In this document: in pieces, positions 46,854-55,956 of the stretch
How positions within the stretch are numbered: the stretch's first letter is position 1
How the letters are laid out: every line of letters starts with the position of its first letter
DNA from: Oceanospirillaceae bacterium
GTDB taxonomy: Bacteria > Pseudomonadota > Gammaproteobacteria > Pseudomonadales > Oceanobacteraceae
NCBI GenBank assembly: GCA_024234265.1
Contig: JACKOM010000003.1
Coordinates: 1 to 64,000, forward strand
Length of the DNA: 64,000 bases
Direction: 5' to 3'
The notes under the pieces: generated by a model
Seen by the model: only the letters and a program-made list of their open reading frames with translations
Told to the model about the DNA's origin: nothing
Databases searched by the model: none
Made by a program: the position numbers and the translations under genes

Positions 46854-48029
46854 TTAAAAACTATCCTGCGGAATACGCACCCAGCCTTCCATTAATACCC
46901 GCGCGCTGCGGCTCATCACAGCGCGGGTGGCTGTCCATTCACCATTGACCTGTGCAGCGCTGGCACCGACACGTAATGTGCCGGAGGCATGGCCGAAGGT
47001 AACTGCATCACGCTCGCCACCACCGGCGGCAAGGTTCACCAATGTGCCGGGAATGGCCGCGGCGGTGGCAATCGCCACTGACGCCGTGCCCATCATGGCG
47101 TGGTGTAATTTACCCATGGATAAAGCACGCACGTGTAAATCAATTTCGCTGGCGGCCACATTTTTACCACTGGAGGTGGTGTAATGACTGGCCGGTGCTA
47201 CAAAGGCAATTTTCGGAGTGTGCTGGCGCTCGGCTGCTTCGTCGATGTGTTTAATTAAACCCATTTTCACCGCGCCGTGGGCACGCAGAATTTCAAAACG
47301 CTCGAGGGCTTTGGCATCGCTGTTAATATCTTTTTGCAGTTCGGTGCCGGTATAACCAATATCCGCTGCGTTAAAGAAAATCGTCGGGATGCCGGAATTA
47401 ATCATGGTGACATTAAATTCACCAATGCCGGGCACGTTTAAGGTATCCACCACATTACCGCTGGGGAACATAGCACCTTCGCCGTCGGCGGGGTCCATAA
47501 ATTCGATGACCACTTCCGCAGCGGGAAAGGTAACACCGTCTAATTCAAAATCACCGGTTTCCTGCACTTCACCGTTGGTGATAGGCACATGGGCGATAAT
47601 GGTTTTTTTAATATTTTTTTGCCAGATACGCACGGTGCAAATACCGTTTTGCGGCACACGGCTTTTATCGATTAAACCTTTGCTGATCGCAAATGCACCG
47701 ACCGCCGCAGTTAAGTTACCGCAGTTACCGGACCAATCCACAAAGGCTTTATTTATAGCCACCTGGCCGAATAAATAATCCACATCGTGATCGGGCTGTT
47801 CGCTTTTGGCGAGAATAACGGTTTTGCTGGTGCTGGACGTTGCGCCGCCCATACCATCGATTTGCTGGCCGTAAGGGTCGGGGCTGCCAATAACACGCAG
47901 CAGAATTTTATCACGCACTTCACCCGGCACCTGGGCGGCTGCGGGTAAATCGGTGAGGCTGAAAAATACACCTTTGGAGGTGCCGCCGCGCATGTAAGTG
48001 GCGGGGATTTTAATTTGGGGCTTGTGCAT
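46854..48029 (-). CDS. prpF: 2-methylaconitate cis-trans isomerase
   Basis: A 391-residue PrpF-family protein. It begins MHKPQIKIPATYMRGGTSKGVFF, the family signature, and contains GGATSSTSKTVIL and DWSGNCGNLTAAVGAF. With AcnD it replaces PrpD in the 2-methylcitrate cycle. The ATG at 48029 is chosen over the open frame to 48146. A gap of 352 bases separates it from acnD. Confidence 0.93.
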   Translation of the reverse strand: MHKPQIKIPATYMRGGTSKGVFFSLTDLPAAAQVPGEVRDKILLRVIGSPDPYGQQIDGMGGATSSTSKTVILAKSEQPDHDVDYLFGQVAINKAFVDWSGNCGNLTAAVGAFAISKGLIDKSRVPQNGICTVRIWQKNIKKTIIAHVPITNGEVQETGDFELDGVTFPAAEVVIEFMDPADGEGAMFPSGNVVDTLNVPGIGEFNVTMINSGIPTIFFNAADIGYTGTELQKDINSDAKALERFEILRAHGAVKMGLIKHIDEAAERQHTPKIAFVAPASHYTTSSGKNVAASEIDLHVRALSMGKLHHAMMGTASVAIATAAAIPGTLVNLAAGGGERDAVTFGHASGTLRVGASAAQVNGEWTATRAVMSRSARVLMEGWVRIPQDSF

Positions 48030-48053
48030 AAAATAATTCCGCTTTTTGCTAAA

Positions 48054-48069
48054 CGGGAGACGGGAGACG
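48054..48069. repeat. Short heptanucleotide repeat
   Basis: CGGGAGACGGGAGACG: the seven-base unit CGGGAGA repeated just over twice, directly upstream of the prpF start. It is part of a pattern of seven-base repeats in this part of the window (see 52432, 54277, 58718). Confidence 0.6.
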
Positions 48070-48261
48070 CAAACCTCCGCCAATTCATTAACCGCGAACA
48101 ATAAGGTAACACAGCGCTTCGGTTGCCATGCATTGCATACACTCAAAGCGTTTTAACAAATAAGCCGCTCAGGCTTATCAAACAATTTTATTAAAACGCT
48201 TTTTTCCCGCGTCTGGCGTCGGGCTTTTTCTAGCTGCTAGCTTCCAGCTTCTGGCCTTTTT

Positions 48262-48381
48262 CAATGAAGCGTCGGCGAGGACGCCGGAACAAGGCGCCCC
48301 GCAGCGAAACCCCGAGACATACCGCATGGTAGGCGACGGGGTGAGCGAGGACGCAACGCAGTTCCGGCTACGCAGCCAGCT
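48262..48381. repeat. Interspersed palindromic element, copy 3 (variant core)
   Basis: Arms GCGTCGGCGAGGACGCCGGAACAAGGC and GCAACGCAGTTCCGGC (each within its element side) match the outer arms of the family, but the core is replaced by a GC-rich palindrome (CCCGAGACAT ... GTAGGCGACGGGG). It lies between prpF and acnD, in the operon, with no coding sequence. The 48.13-48.26 kb stretch before it shows nothing recognisable. Confidence 0.7.
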
Positions 48382-50979
48382 TCAAGCGCGGCCAAGGAAG
48401 TCCTGGGCGAATTTTTGCAGAACTCCCCCCGCGTTATACACCTCCACTTCCGCAGCGGTATCCAGACGGCAGGTCATCGGCACTTCCAGCACTTCACCAT
48501 TGCGGCGTGTAATTACTAAAGTCACATCACCACGGGGGCTGAGTGCGCCTTTTACGTCGTAGGTTTCGGTGCCATCAATGCCTAAGGTTAAACGTGTGGT
48601 GCCGGGTTTAAATTCCAGCGGCAATACACCCATACCAATTAAGTTGGTGCGGTGAATACGCTCAAAACCTTCGGCGGCAATGGCTTCAACACCGGCTAAA
48701 CGCACGCCTTTGGCTGCCCAGTCACGGGATGAACCCTGACCATAATCCGCACCGGCCACGATAATTAACGGCTGTTTGCGGTTCATGTAGGTTTCAATTG
48801 CTTCCCACATGCGCATCACTTTACCTTCGGGTTCTACGCGGGCGAGTGAGCCTTTTTTCACTTTGCCGTTTTCATCACGCACCATTTCGTTCATTAATTG
48901 CGGGTTAGCAAAGGTGGCGCGCTGTGCGGTTAAGTGATCACCACGGTGGGTTGCATAGGAGTTAAAATCTTCCTCGGGCAGGCCCATTTTGGCGAGATAT
49001 TCACCGGCGGCACTGTCCAGCAAAATAGCGTTGGACGGTGATAAGTGGTCGGTGGTGATGTTATCCGGCAGTACGGCTAAGGGCAGCATGCCTTTTAAAG
49101 TACGTTCACCGGCTAATGCACCTTCCCAGTACGGTGGGCGACGAATATAAGTACTCATCGGGCGCCAGTCGTACAGTGGGCTTGGGGCTTTTTCGGTTTT
49201 GCCTAAATCAAACATCGGAATATAAATCTGGCGGAATTGCTCAGGTTTTACGCTTGCAGCAACAATTGCATCAATTTCCGCATCGCTTGGCCAAATATCT
49301 TTCAGGCGAATTTCTTTGCCATCCACCACGGCGAGCACGTCATTTTCAATATCAAAACGCATGGTACCGGCAATGGCATAGGCCACCACTAACGGTGGGG
49401 ATGCTAAAAATGCCTGTTTGGCATAGGGGTGAATACGGCCGTCGAAGTTACGGTTACCGGATAAAACCGCGGTGGCGTATAAATCACGCTCGATAATTTC
49501 CTGCTGGATTTTTGGATCCAGTGCACCGGACATACCGTTACAGGTGGTACAGGCAAACGCCACAATACCAAAACCGAGTTTTTCTAATTCAGGTAATAAA
49601 CCTGCTTCTTTTAAATATAACTCGGCCACTTTAGAGCCGGGTGCAAAAGAAGATTTGACCCAGGGTTTACGCACTAAACCCAGTGCGTTGGCTTTTTTGG
49701 CGAGTAAACCTGCCGCCACCACGTTGCGTGGGTTAGAGGTGTTAGTGCAGGACGTAATCGCCGCAATAATCACCGCGCCATCGGGCATGAGGCCCTGGGC
49801 TTCCTGGGCTTTGGCAGCGTCTAAATTCACAGCAATGCCTTTGGCTTTTAAATCCGCCGTGGCAAGACGTGCGTGTGGGTTTGAAGGGCCGGCCATGTTG
49901 CGGCCCACGGAGGATAAATCAAAACGTAAAACACGCTCGTATTGTGCGCTTTGCAGTGCATCGGCCCACAGGCCGGTTTCTTTGGCGTATTTTTCTACCA
50001 GGGCAACCTGCTCAGGTTCACGGCCGGTGAGTTTTAAATAATCGATGGTTTGTTCGTCGATATAAAACATCGCCGCGGTGGCACCGTATTCCGGTGTCAT
50101 GTTGGAAATGGTGGCGCGGTCACCGATGGAAAGGCTGCTGGCACCTGCACCGAAAAATTCCACGTAGGCACCCACGACACGCTCTTTACGTAAAAATTCA
50201 GTCAGCGCTAATACGATATCGGTGGCGGTAATGCCGCTCTGGCGTTTACCGCTTAATTCAACACCGACAATATCCGGCAAACGCATCATGGATGGCAGGC
50301 CGAGCATTACGTTTTCAGCTTCAAGGCCGCCCACACCTACGGAAATAACACCCAGTGCATCCACGTGTGGGGTGTGGGAATCGGTACCCACACAGGTGTC
50401 GGGATAAGCAACACCATCACGGGCCTGAATAACCGGTGACATTTTTTCCAGGTTAATCTGGTGCATAATGCCGTTACCGGCAGGAATGACATCCACGTTA
50501 TCAAACGCGGTTTTTGTCCAGTTAATAAAATGGAAACGGTCTTCGTTACGGCGCTCTTCAATATCACGGTTTTTCTGGAAAGCATCCGGATCAAAACCAC
50601 CACATTCAACCGCGAGTGAGTGGTCAACAATTAATTGGGTTTGTACCACAGGGTTTACTTTGGAAGGGTCACCACCCTGCTCGGCAATGGCGTCACGCAG
50701 ACCGGCTAAATCCACCAGCGCGGTTTGGCCTAAAATATCGTGGCACACCACACGGGCCGGATACCAGGGGAAATCCAGATCCTGTTTACGTTCAATTAAC
50801 TGGCCGAGGGCGGCATTTAATTCCGCAGGCTCGCAGCGGCGCACCAGTTGCTCCGCCAGAATACGCGAGGTATAGGGCAGGGTTGCATAGGCACCGGGTT
50901 TAATCGCATCCACTGCGGCACGGGTGTCGAAATAATCCAGTTCAGTGCCGGATAATTTTTTGCGGAATTGTGTATTCAT
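48382..50979 (-). CDS. acnD: Fe/S-dependent 2-methylisocitrate dehydratase AcnD
   Basis: An 865-residue aconitase-family enzyme. It begins MNTQFRKKLSGTELDYFDTRAAVDAI and includes VGTDSHTPHVDALGV, the cluster cysteines in ITSCTNTSNP and ACTTCNGMSG, and DYGQGSSRDWAAKG in the swivel domain. It converts 2-methylcitrate to 2-methylaconitate with PrpF as partner. It lies between prpC and prpF. Confidence 0.95.
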   Translation of the reverse strand: MNTQFRKKLSGTELDYFDTRAAVDAIKPGAYATLPYTSRILAEQLVRRCEPAELNAALGQLIERKQDLDFPWYPARVVCHDILGQTALVDLAGLRDAIAEQGGDPSKVNPVVQTQLIVDHSLAVECGGFDPDAFQKNRDIEERRNEDRFHFINWTKTAFDNVDVIPAGNGIMHQINLEKMSPVIQARDGVAYPDTCVGTDSHTPHVDALGVISVGVGGLEAENVMLGLPSMMRLPDIVGVELSGKRQSGITATDIVLALTEFLRKERVVGAYVEFFGAGASSLSIGDRATISNMTPEYGATAAMFYIDEQTIDYLKLTGREPEQVALVEKYAKETGLWADALQSAQYERVLRFDLSSVGRNMAGPSNPHARLATADLKAKGIAVNLDAAKAQEAQGLMPDGAVIIAAITSCTNTSNPRNVVAAGLLAKKANALGLVRKPWVKSSFAPGSKVAELYLKEAGLLPELEKLGFGIVAFACTTCNGMSGALDPKIQQEIIERDLYATAVLSGNRNFDGRIHPYAKQAFLASPPLVVAYAIAGTMRFDIENDVLAVVDGKEIRLKDIWPSDAEIDAIVAASVKPEQFRQIYIPMFDLGKTEKAPSPLYDWRPMSTYIRRPPYWEGALAGERTLKGMLPLAVLPDNITTDHLSPSNAILLDSAAGEYLAKMGLPEEDFNSYATHRGDHLTAQRATFANPQLMNEMVRDENGKVKKGSLARVEPEGKVMRMWEAIETYMNRKQPLIIVAGADYGQGSSRDWAAKGVRLAGVEAIAAEGFERIHRTNLIGMGVLPLEFKPGTTRLTLGIDGTETYDVKGALSPRGDVTLVITRRNGEVLEVPMTCRLDTAAEVEVYNAGGVLQKFAQDFLGRA

Positions 50980-51084
50980 ATTTCACTCATTGTTCACACG
51001 GGGTGAACCATAGGTTTTTTAACATCATGGCCGTTACACGCACTATCAACGCAATAACCAGCCTTCAAACTTTATGCACTGCCT

Positions 51085-51268
51085 GCATCCGGAAGCGTCG
51101 GCGAGGCCGGCAGCGCAAGGCAGCCGTAGCGCAGCGGAGACAACAACCTTTAGGTTGGCCCGCGAGCGGGCTTCAGTAAAAAATTCAGAAAAAGCGGAGC
51201 TTATTGTAATAAGCGAGCAGTTTTCTGAATTTTTTAACGCCGCGCTGGCCACGCAGCCAGCTTCTTAA
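51085..51268. repeat. Interspersed palindromic element, copy 4
   Basis: Arms CGTCGGCGAGGCCGGC and CGCCGCGCTGGCCACGCAGCC; core AAAATTCAGAAAAAGCGGAGCTTA ... TAAGCGAGCAGTTTTCTGAATTTT (written here in separate halves of a hairpin). It lies between prpC and acnD. No coding sequence. Confidence 0.75.
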
Positions 51269-51270
51269 AC

Positions 51271-52398
51271 TCAGCGGGCAGAAATTGCCGGCACAGCACG
51301 CGGCGCCTCACCCACATAATCCGCACTCGGGCGAATAATGCGGTTATCGGCACGCTGCTCCATCACATGGGCGGCCCAACCGGTTAAACGGCTGCATACG
51401 AAAATCGGGGTAAACAGCTTGGTTGGAATAGCCATGTAGTTGTAAGCCGATGCGTGGAAAAAATCCGCGTTACAGAAAAGTTTTTTCTCGCGCCACATCA
51501 CAGCTTCACAACGCACGGAAATATCGTACAGGCTGGTATTACCATTAGCCTTCGCGAGTTTTTCGCTCCACTCTTTAATCACGGCATTACGCGGGTCAGA
51601 TTCAGAATAAATCGCGTGGCCAAAGCCCATGATTTTTTCTTTACGGGCCAGCATGCCCATTAAGGTTTCTTCGGCGTGCTCAGGGTTTTGCATGCCTTCA
51701 ATTAATTCCATTGCCGCTTCGTTAGCACCACCGTGTAACGGGCCACGCAGGGAGCCAATCGCACCGGTAATGCAGCTGTGCATATCACTCAGGGTGGAAG
51801 CACACACACGGGCGGTAAAGGTAGAGGCGTTAAATTCGTGCTCGGCGTATAAAATTAATGACGCCTGCATCACGCGGGTGTGCAGCTCAGCGGGTTTTTT
51901 ACCGTGTAATGTCCACAGGAATTGTTCGGCAATGGATTCTGCGCCGGTTTCCACTTCAATGCGTTTGCCGTTGTGGCTGTAGTTGTACCAGTAGTTAATT
52001 AAACCCGGGAAAACCGCCAGCATACGGTCGGTGGCATCCTGCTGCTGGGCAAAACTTAATTCGGTTTCCAGGTTACCCAGCATGGAGCAACCGGTACGCA
52101 TTACATCCATCGGGTGGGCGGATGCAGGAATACGCTCCAGCACTTCTTTTAATGCCACCGGCAGGGCACGCATGGATTTTAATTTGGCTTTATATTCAGC
52201 GAGCTGCGCAGCATTAGGCAGTTCACCTTTTAAAATTAAATAGGCGACTTCTTCAAATTCACAGTTTGCGGCTAAATCTTTTACATCATAACCACGGTAA
52301 GTCAGACCTGAACCGGATTTACCCACGGTGGACAATGCGGTTTTACCGGCCACCTGACCACGCAGACCTGCACCGGATAATTGTTTTCCTGCTGCCAT
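51271..52398 (-). CDS. prpC: 2-methylcitrate synthase
   Basis: A 375-residue citrate-synthase-family enzyme that joins propionyl-CoA and oxaloacetate. It contains LTYRGYDVKDLAANCEFEEVAYL, HPMDVMRTGCSMLGN, LRGPLHGGANEAAMEL and the conserved GFGHAIYSESDPRN. The ATG is preceded by AGGAGAC. Context with prpB and acnD specifies the methylcitrate rather than citrate enzyme. Confidence 0.95.
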   Translation of the reverse strand: MAAGKQLSGAGLRGQVAGKTALSTVGKSGSGLTYRGYDVKDLAANCEFEEVAYLILKGELPNAAQLAEYKAKLKSMRALPVALKEVLERIPASAHPMDVMRTGCSMLGNLETELSFAQQQDATDRMLAVFPGLINYWYNYSHNGKRIEVETGAESIAEQFLWTLHGKKPAELHTRVMQASLILYAEHEFNASTFTARVCASTLSDMHSCITGAIGSLRGPLHGGANEAAMELIEGMQNPEHAEETLMGMLARKEKIMGFGHAIYSESDPRNAVIKEWSEKLAKANGNTSLYDISVRCEAVMWREKKLFCNADFFHASAYNYMAIPTKLFTPIFVCSRLTGWAAHVMEQRADNRIIRPSADYVGEAPRAVPAISAR

Positions 52399-52431
52399 GT
52401 TGTGTCTCCTTTATTTTAAATTCTTGTTTGA

Positions 52432-52451
52432 GTCGGGTGTCGGGTGTCGGG
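52432..52451. repeat. Heptanucleotide repeat, three units
   Basis: GTCGGGT repeated nearly three times. About 50 bases further a second small heptad pair, ACTCCAGACTCCAG, occurs near 52505. Both lie in the prpB-prpC gap, beside palindromic element copy 5. Confidence 0.7.
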
Positions 52452-52511
52452 CGCAAAAAAACGCAGATTTATTTGCCCGTTACACCCGGATATTGACAAT
52501 TAAACTCCAGA

Positions 52512-52636
52512 CTCCAGTAAAACGAATTATGCGCAGCCCAGGCCAGGCAAAAATGAACGCAAAAGCGGAGCTTACATTTGTAAGTGAGCATTTTAAGTTC
52601 ATTTTTAACGCCGCATGGGCCAGCAGAAACGTTTTA
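52512..52636. repeat. Interspersed palindromic element, copy 5
   Basis: Core GCAAAAATGAACGCAAAAGC ... AGCATTTTAAGTTCATTTTT with inner arms GGAGCTTA / TAAGTGAGC, and outer CAGCCCAGGCCAGG / CATGGGCCAGC. It lies between prpB and prpC. No coding sequence. Confidence 0.8.
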
Positions 52637-52640
52637 CTCC

Positions 52641-53519
52641 TTATTTATTTTTGCCTTCGGCAAATAAAGCATCCAACTTCTGCTCAAAGCTGTGGTAATT
52701 CAGGTAATCGTACAGCTCCATACGGGTCTGCATAATATCCACCACTTTGCGCTGATCACCTTCGAGCAGAATGCTTTTATACACGGTTTCCGCCGCTTTG
52801 TTCATGGCGCGGAAAGCGCTGAGCGGATATAACACCATAGCCGCGCCCCATTCGCCCAATTGTTCGCGGTTCCATAATTCGGTCTGACCAAATTCGGTGA
52901 TGTTTGCCAGAATTGGCACATTCACGCGGCTGGCAAATGCGCGGTAGTGTTCTTCGGTTTTAATTGCTTCAGCAAAAATACCGTCGGCACCGGCTTCCAC
53001 ACAGGCTTGCGCACGCTCAATGGCGGCATCCAAACCTTCCTGGGCGAATGCATCGGTACGCGCCATGATAAAAAAGTCTTTATCGGTACGCGCATCCACT
53101 GCGGCTTTAATGCGGTCAACCATTTCCGCCTGGGAAACAATTTCTTTATTCGGGCGGTGGCCACAACGTTTTTGTGCAACCTGATCTTCAATGTGTACCG
53201 CTGCGGCACCGGCTTTTTCCATTTGCTGAATAGTGCGCGCGATATTAAATGCACCACCCCAGCCGGTATCAATATCCACCAATAATGGCAGGCTGGATGC
53301 CGCGGTAATACGGCGCACATCTTCCACTACATCATTTAAAGAGGTCATGCCTAAATCCGGCAGACCATAGGAAGCGTTTGCCACACCACCACCGGATAAA
53401 TAAATCGCCTGGTGGCCAATACGTTCGGCCATCATCGCGGCGTAGGCATTAATAGTGCCGACGATTTGCAGGGGGTTATTGTCGGCTAATGCCTGACGGA
53501 ATTTCTTACCTGGAGTCAT
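52641..53519 (-). CDS. prpB: 2-methylisocitrate lyase
   Basis: A 292-residue ICL-superfamily enzyme that cleaves methylisocitrate to succinate and pyruvate. The catalytic loop KRCGHRPNKEIV and the Mg-binding VDIDTGWGGAFNI are intact; VHIEDQVAQ and IFAEAIKTEEH also fit. GGAGG precedes the ATG, which overlaps the stop of the regulator gene by 4 bases. Confidence 0.96.
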   Translation of the reverse strand: MTPGKKFRQALADNNPLQIVGTINAYAAMMAERIGHQAIYLSGGGVANASYGLPDLGMTSLNDVVEDVRRITAASSLPLLVDIDTGWGGAFNIARTIQQMEKAGAAAVHIEDQVAQKRCGHRPNKEIVSQAEMVDRIKAAVDARTDKDFFIMARTDAFAQEGLDAAIERAQACVEAGADGIFAEAIKTEEHYRAFASRVNVPILANITEFGQTELWNREQLGEWGAAMVLYPLSAFRAMNKAAETVYKSILLEGDQRKVVDIMQTRMELYDYLNYHSFEQKLDALFAEGKNK

Positions 53520-54184
53520 GCTCGACCCTCCTGAGCGGCTAAGAGTGTTTCAAGGTTAGTCAACGACGCCTGAATATGGCGGCGCATTAAGAGTTCAGCG
53601 AGCTCGGCATCGCGGTTGGCGATGGCCTCAACAATCCGCTGGTGTTCCTGCAGGGCCTGCCCCGGGCGTTTGTGGCCGGTGCTGGTCTGATAACGATACA
53701 TACGCACTATGTGGTAGAGATCACCGCACAACATCTGGTGCAAACGGCTGTTCTGGCTGCCTTTAATAATGCGGTAGTGGAAATCCAGATCGCCGGCGCT
53801 CTGGTAATAACTCTGCCCCTGCTCGGCGGCAATCGAGGCGGCGTGGGCCTGCAGCAAGCCCTGTAATTCGGCGATTTCAGTGTCGCTCATGCGCAGCGCA
53901 GCGAGGCGGCAGGCCATGCCTTCCAGCTCAAGGCGCACTTCGTAGATATCTTTTAATTCGTCGAGGCTCAGGCTCACCACCCGCGCCCCGGCATGGGGAA
54001 TGCGCGCCACTAAGTTGCGCGCTTCTAACTTCTGAATGGCTTCGCGCATGGGCGCACGGCTGCCACCAAAACGCTCCACCAGCATCTGCTCACTGAGTTT
54101 GGTGCCCGGCGGCAACTCACCACGCTCGATGGCGATGGTCAGCTCGCTGAAGACTTTTTCTGCAAGAGTGGGTTTCTCGGCCAT
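53516..54184 (-). CDS. GntR/FadR-family regulator of the methylcitrate operon
   Basis: A 222-residue regulator with an N-terminal winged helix (LAEKVFSELTIAIERGELPPGTKLSEQMLVERFGGSRAPMREAIQKLEARNL, about residues 5-60) and a helical FCD ligand domain (YEVRLELEGMACRLAALR, DLDFHYRIIKGSQN, EHQRIVEAIANRD). In Pseudomonas-type prp loci a GntR regulator precedes prpB and responds to a methylcitrate-cycle intermediate. I chose the ATG at 54184; the frame runs to 54229. It is the first gene of the operon and is probably autoregulated through the sites upstream. Confidence 0.88.
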   Translation of the reverse strand: MAEKPTLAEKVFSELTIAIERGELPPGTKLSEQMLVERFGGSRAPMREAIQKLEARNLVARIPHAGARVVSLSLDELKDIYEVRLELEGMACRLAALRMSDTEIAELQGLLQAHAASIAAEQGQSYYQSAGDLDFHYRIIKGSQNSRLHQMLCGDLYHIVRMYRYQTSTGHKRPGQALQEHQRIVEAIANRDAELAELLMRRHIQASLTNLETLLAAQEGRA

Positions 54185-54188
54185 GTTT

Positions 54189-54270
54189 TTGTCTACAATC
54201 TGGCGAAAGTGCGGCAAGAATACACCCAAAAACGGGGTTTTTAAAGGTTAAATTTCGATCAGTGTATACA
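54189..54270. promoter_or_regulatory. Two FadR-type GntR operator candidates upstream of the prp operon
   Basis: TTGTCTACAAT (54189-54199) and TGTATACA (54263-54270) both fit the FadR-subfamily pattern T-N-GT-N2-AC-N-A. The first lies directly before the regulator's start codon. On the minus strand TTTAAA-N17-TATTCT between them could be the promoter. This implies autoregulation by the GntR protein; the assignment rests on the motif only. Confidence 0.5.
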
Positions 54271-54276
54271 ATCCAC

Positions 54277-54322
54277 TCCCAGCTCCCAGCTCCCAGCTCC
54301 CAGCTCCCAGCTCCCAGCTCCC
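54277..54322. repeat. Heptanucleotide tandem array (CCCAGCT unit)
   Basis: About 46 bases consisting of the unit TCCCAGC repeated about six and a half times without error. It lies between the divergent prp regulator and the toxin-antitoxin genes, close to both promoter regions. Length variation by slippage would be expected. Confidence 0.9.
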
Positions 54323-54382
54323 GTCATATTGCCGCCTTGCGCCAGGAGTACTACTATAGTGGCACTTCACGAGGGCCCGCCC

Positions 54383-54640
54383 ATGAAAACCGAGTTAGTC
54401 ACCACCCTGAAACGCTCCGCCACCAAAATTCTCGCCGAGCTGCATGAATCAAAAGAACCCGTGTTAATTACCGAACACGGTTTGCCTTCCGCCTATTTGC
54501 TGGATGTGGCCGATTACGAAAACATGCTGAAACGCATGCAAATTTTAGAGGGCATCGCCCTGGGTGAAAGAGCTATCCTGGCAAAACAAACCAGCAGCCA
54601 TGCACAGGCCACGGAAAGGTTGGGGAAATGGCTCAAATAA
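54383..54640 (+). CDS. Phd/YefM-family antitoxin
   Basis: An 85-residue protein, MKTELVTTLKRSATKILAELHESKEPVLITEHGLPSAYLLDVADYENMLKRMQ, typical of the Phd/YefM fold: an N-terminal DNA-binding part (VTTLKRSATKIL..L) and EPVLIT..G.P.A.L..V..YE. It should neutralise the downstream toxin and repress the pair. ACTATAGT, a palindrome near 54352-54359, may be its operator, and TTGCCG-N17-TACTAT its promoter. It overlaps the toxin gene by 13 bases. Confidence 0.88.
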   Translation: MKTELVTTLKRSATKILAELHESKEPVLITEHGLPSAYLLDVADYENMLKRMQILEGIALGERAILAKQTSSHAQATERLGKWLK

Positions 54641-54933
54641 TCTGGGCCGACACGGCAATCACTGACTTAGAAAATATCGCCGACTACATATCCCTCAGCA
54701 ACCCAGCCGCAGCCAAAGCCTTAGTGCAGAGCTTGCTGAATAAAATCGAACGCCTTGAGCGTTTTCCGCTATCGGGGAAAATCCCGACTGAAATCCCCGA
54801 ATTAGAATATCGTGAAATTATCGCACCACCTTGCCGGGTATTTTATCGTCTGGCGGATGAGACGGTTTTTATTGTGCATATCTGCCGCGAAGAGCGGGAT
54901 TTGCGCAAGCTTTTAGCAGCACAGTTAGAGTAA
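54628..54933 (+). CDS. RelE/ParE-family toxin
   Basis: A 101-residue protein: MAQIIWADTAITDLENIADYIS, KIERLERFPLSGKIPTEIPELEYREIIAPPCRVFYRL and VFIVHICREERDLRKLL. This is the ParE/RelE fold; the sequence resembles the ParE side (gyrase-directed), but the cellular target cannot be read. It overlaps the antitoxin gene, the usual order antitoxin-toxin. Confidence 0.87.
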   Translation: MAQIIWADTAITDLENIADYISLSNPAAAKALVQSLLNKIERLERFPLSGKIPTEIPELEYREIIAPPCRVFYRLADETVFIVHICREERDLRKLLAAQLE

Positions 54934-55110
54934 CCAGCTCGGACGCCGGGCTTAAGCTTAGAGCACACCCCGACAGACACAAGCGTTTAGCTCTTGTGGA
55001 TAAAAATGGTGGATTATTAATAGTTACAATGGTTATTAGGAAAAATTAAAAATAAAATTGTGAATTTTCAGTACCCTAAATGTAATTAGAATACATTAAA
55101 CCTCAAGAAA

Positions 55111-55593
55111 TTAGTCATTAAGACACGCTGAAAATACTTGAATGGCTTGCCTTTCGGAGACAAAAATTTCATCAGAAATAAATTTTACACCCAGAAGAAA
55201 TCTACCATACTCTGATTTAACTTCGTAAAAGCATTTATCTCTATTGCCGGCCAAGTATTTTTCAAATATTGATGGCTTCCGAATGAAAATGGTACTGGAA
55301 ATAAAAAATTGAGATTCGGGTGTTATCTCAACCATCTCTCCGACCGGAAATTTCGATGTTATATACCCAGAGAACCCACTCTCCTTTATTAAAGTAGTTT
55401 CAACATCCTTTTCACCCCCATTAAAATAGACAATAAACGGTGATTCCTTGCTGTTTCTTATAATCTCTTCGCCATAAATTGATCTAGCTTGAATGCAGTC
55501 TTTTACTGATATTAGCGATGGGTTAAATATATCAGCCAGAAGGCTTGGTGATATAGATATACATGCCAGCAATAAAAGAAAACGAATATGCAT
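55111..55593 (-). CDS. Hypothetical secreted protein, AT-rich
   Basis: A 160-residue protein with a likely signal peptide (MHIRFLLLLACISISPSLLA). Two or three cysteines follow (DCIQARS, KCFYEV, FSACLND). No family recognised. The DNA is clearly more AT-rich than its neighbours, and an IS3 remnant lies just upstream, so it was probably acquired. It is a single gene with no obvious partner. The ATG at 55593 is chosen over the frame's first start at 55635. Confidence 0.5.
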   Translation of the reverse strand: MHIRFLLLLACISISPSLLADIFNPSLISVKDCIQARSIYGEEIIRNSKESPFIVYFNGGEKDVETTLIKESGFSGYITSKFPVGEMVEITPESQFFISSTIFIRKPSIFEKYLAGNRDKCFYEVKSEYGRFLLGVKFISDEIFVSERQAIQVFSACLND

Positions 55594-55700
55594 TCCAAAT
55601 TCAGCTGTAAAATTGCTAAATTTTAGCAGCCGCATACTTGCTTCGAATGTTTGAATTGAAATGGTAATCCCCCATTTTTAACTGATACCAAAAGTAGAAA

Positions 55701-55916
55701 TCAAACCACCATCAGCGGAGATTTACCACCATTCGCTGTGTGAAGGCGGTTGTGATTGTAAAACCAGAGCCATTCTGTTGCATAGCCCTCAATTTCCTCC
55801 AAAATTCTAACCAATACTTGTTTACTATAATTCTTGTTGCTGAGCTCCTGTTGAGTGAAATCAATGTGGTTTTCTATTTTCCCATCTGCGTAACCATCTG
55901 GCGTTTCCCCGCCCAT
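55701..55916 (-). pseudogene. Remnant of an IS3-family transposase (C-terminal end)
   Basis: The last about 38 residues, LVRILEEIEGYATEWLWFYN and HNRLHTANGGKSPLMVV, match the C-terminal end of IS3-type OrfB integrases (W..YN..R.H...G..SP). The catalytic DDE part is missing and the sequence upstream (MGGETPDGYADG...) does not look like a transposase. A decayed fragment. Confidence 0.7.
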
Positions 55917-55956
55917 CGGCCTAACATGCCAGCTTTATTCCGGCGGGCATTTTCCC

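Noticed and set aside
54277..54322. Possible CRISPR-like array
   Set aside because: Perfect seven-base units without spacers and no cas genes; the same holds for 58718-58796.
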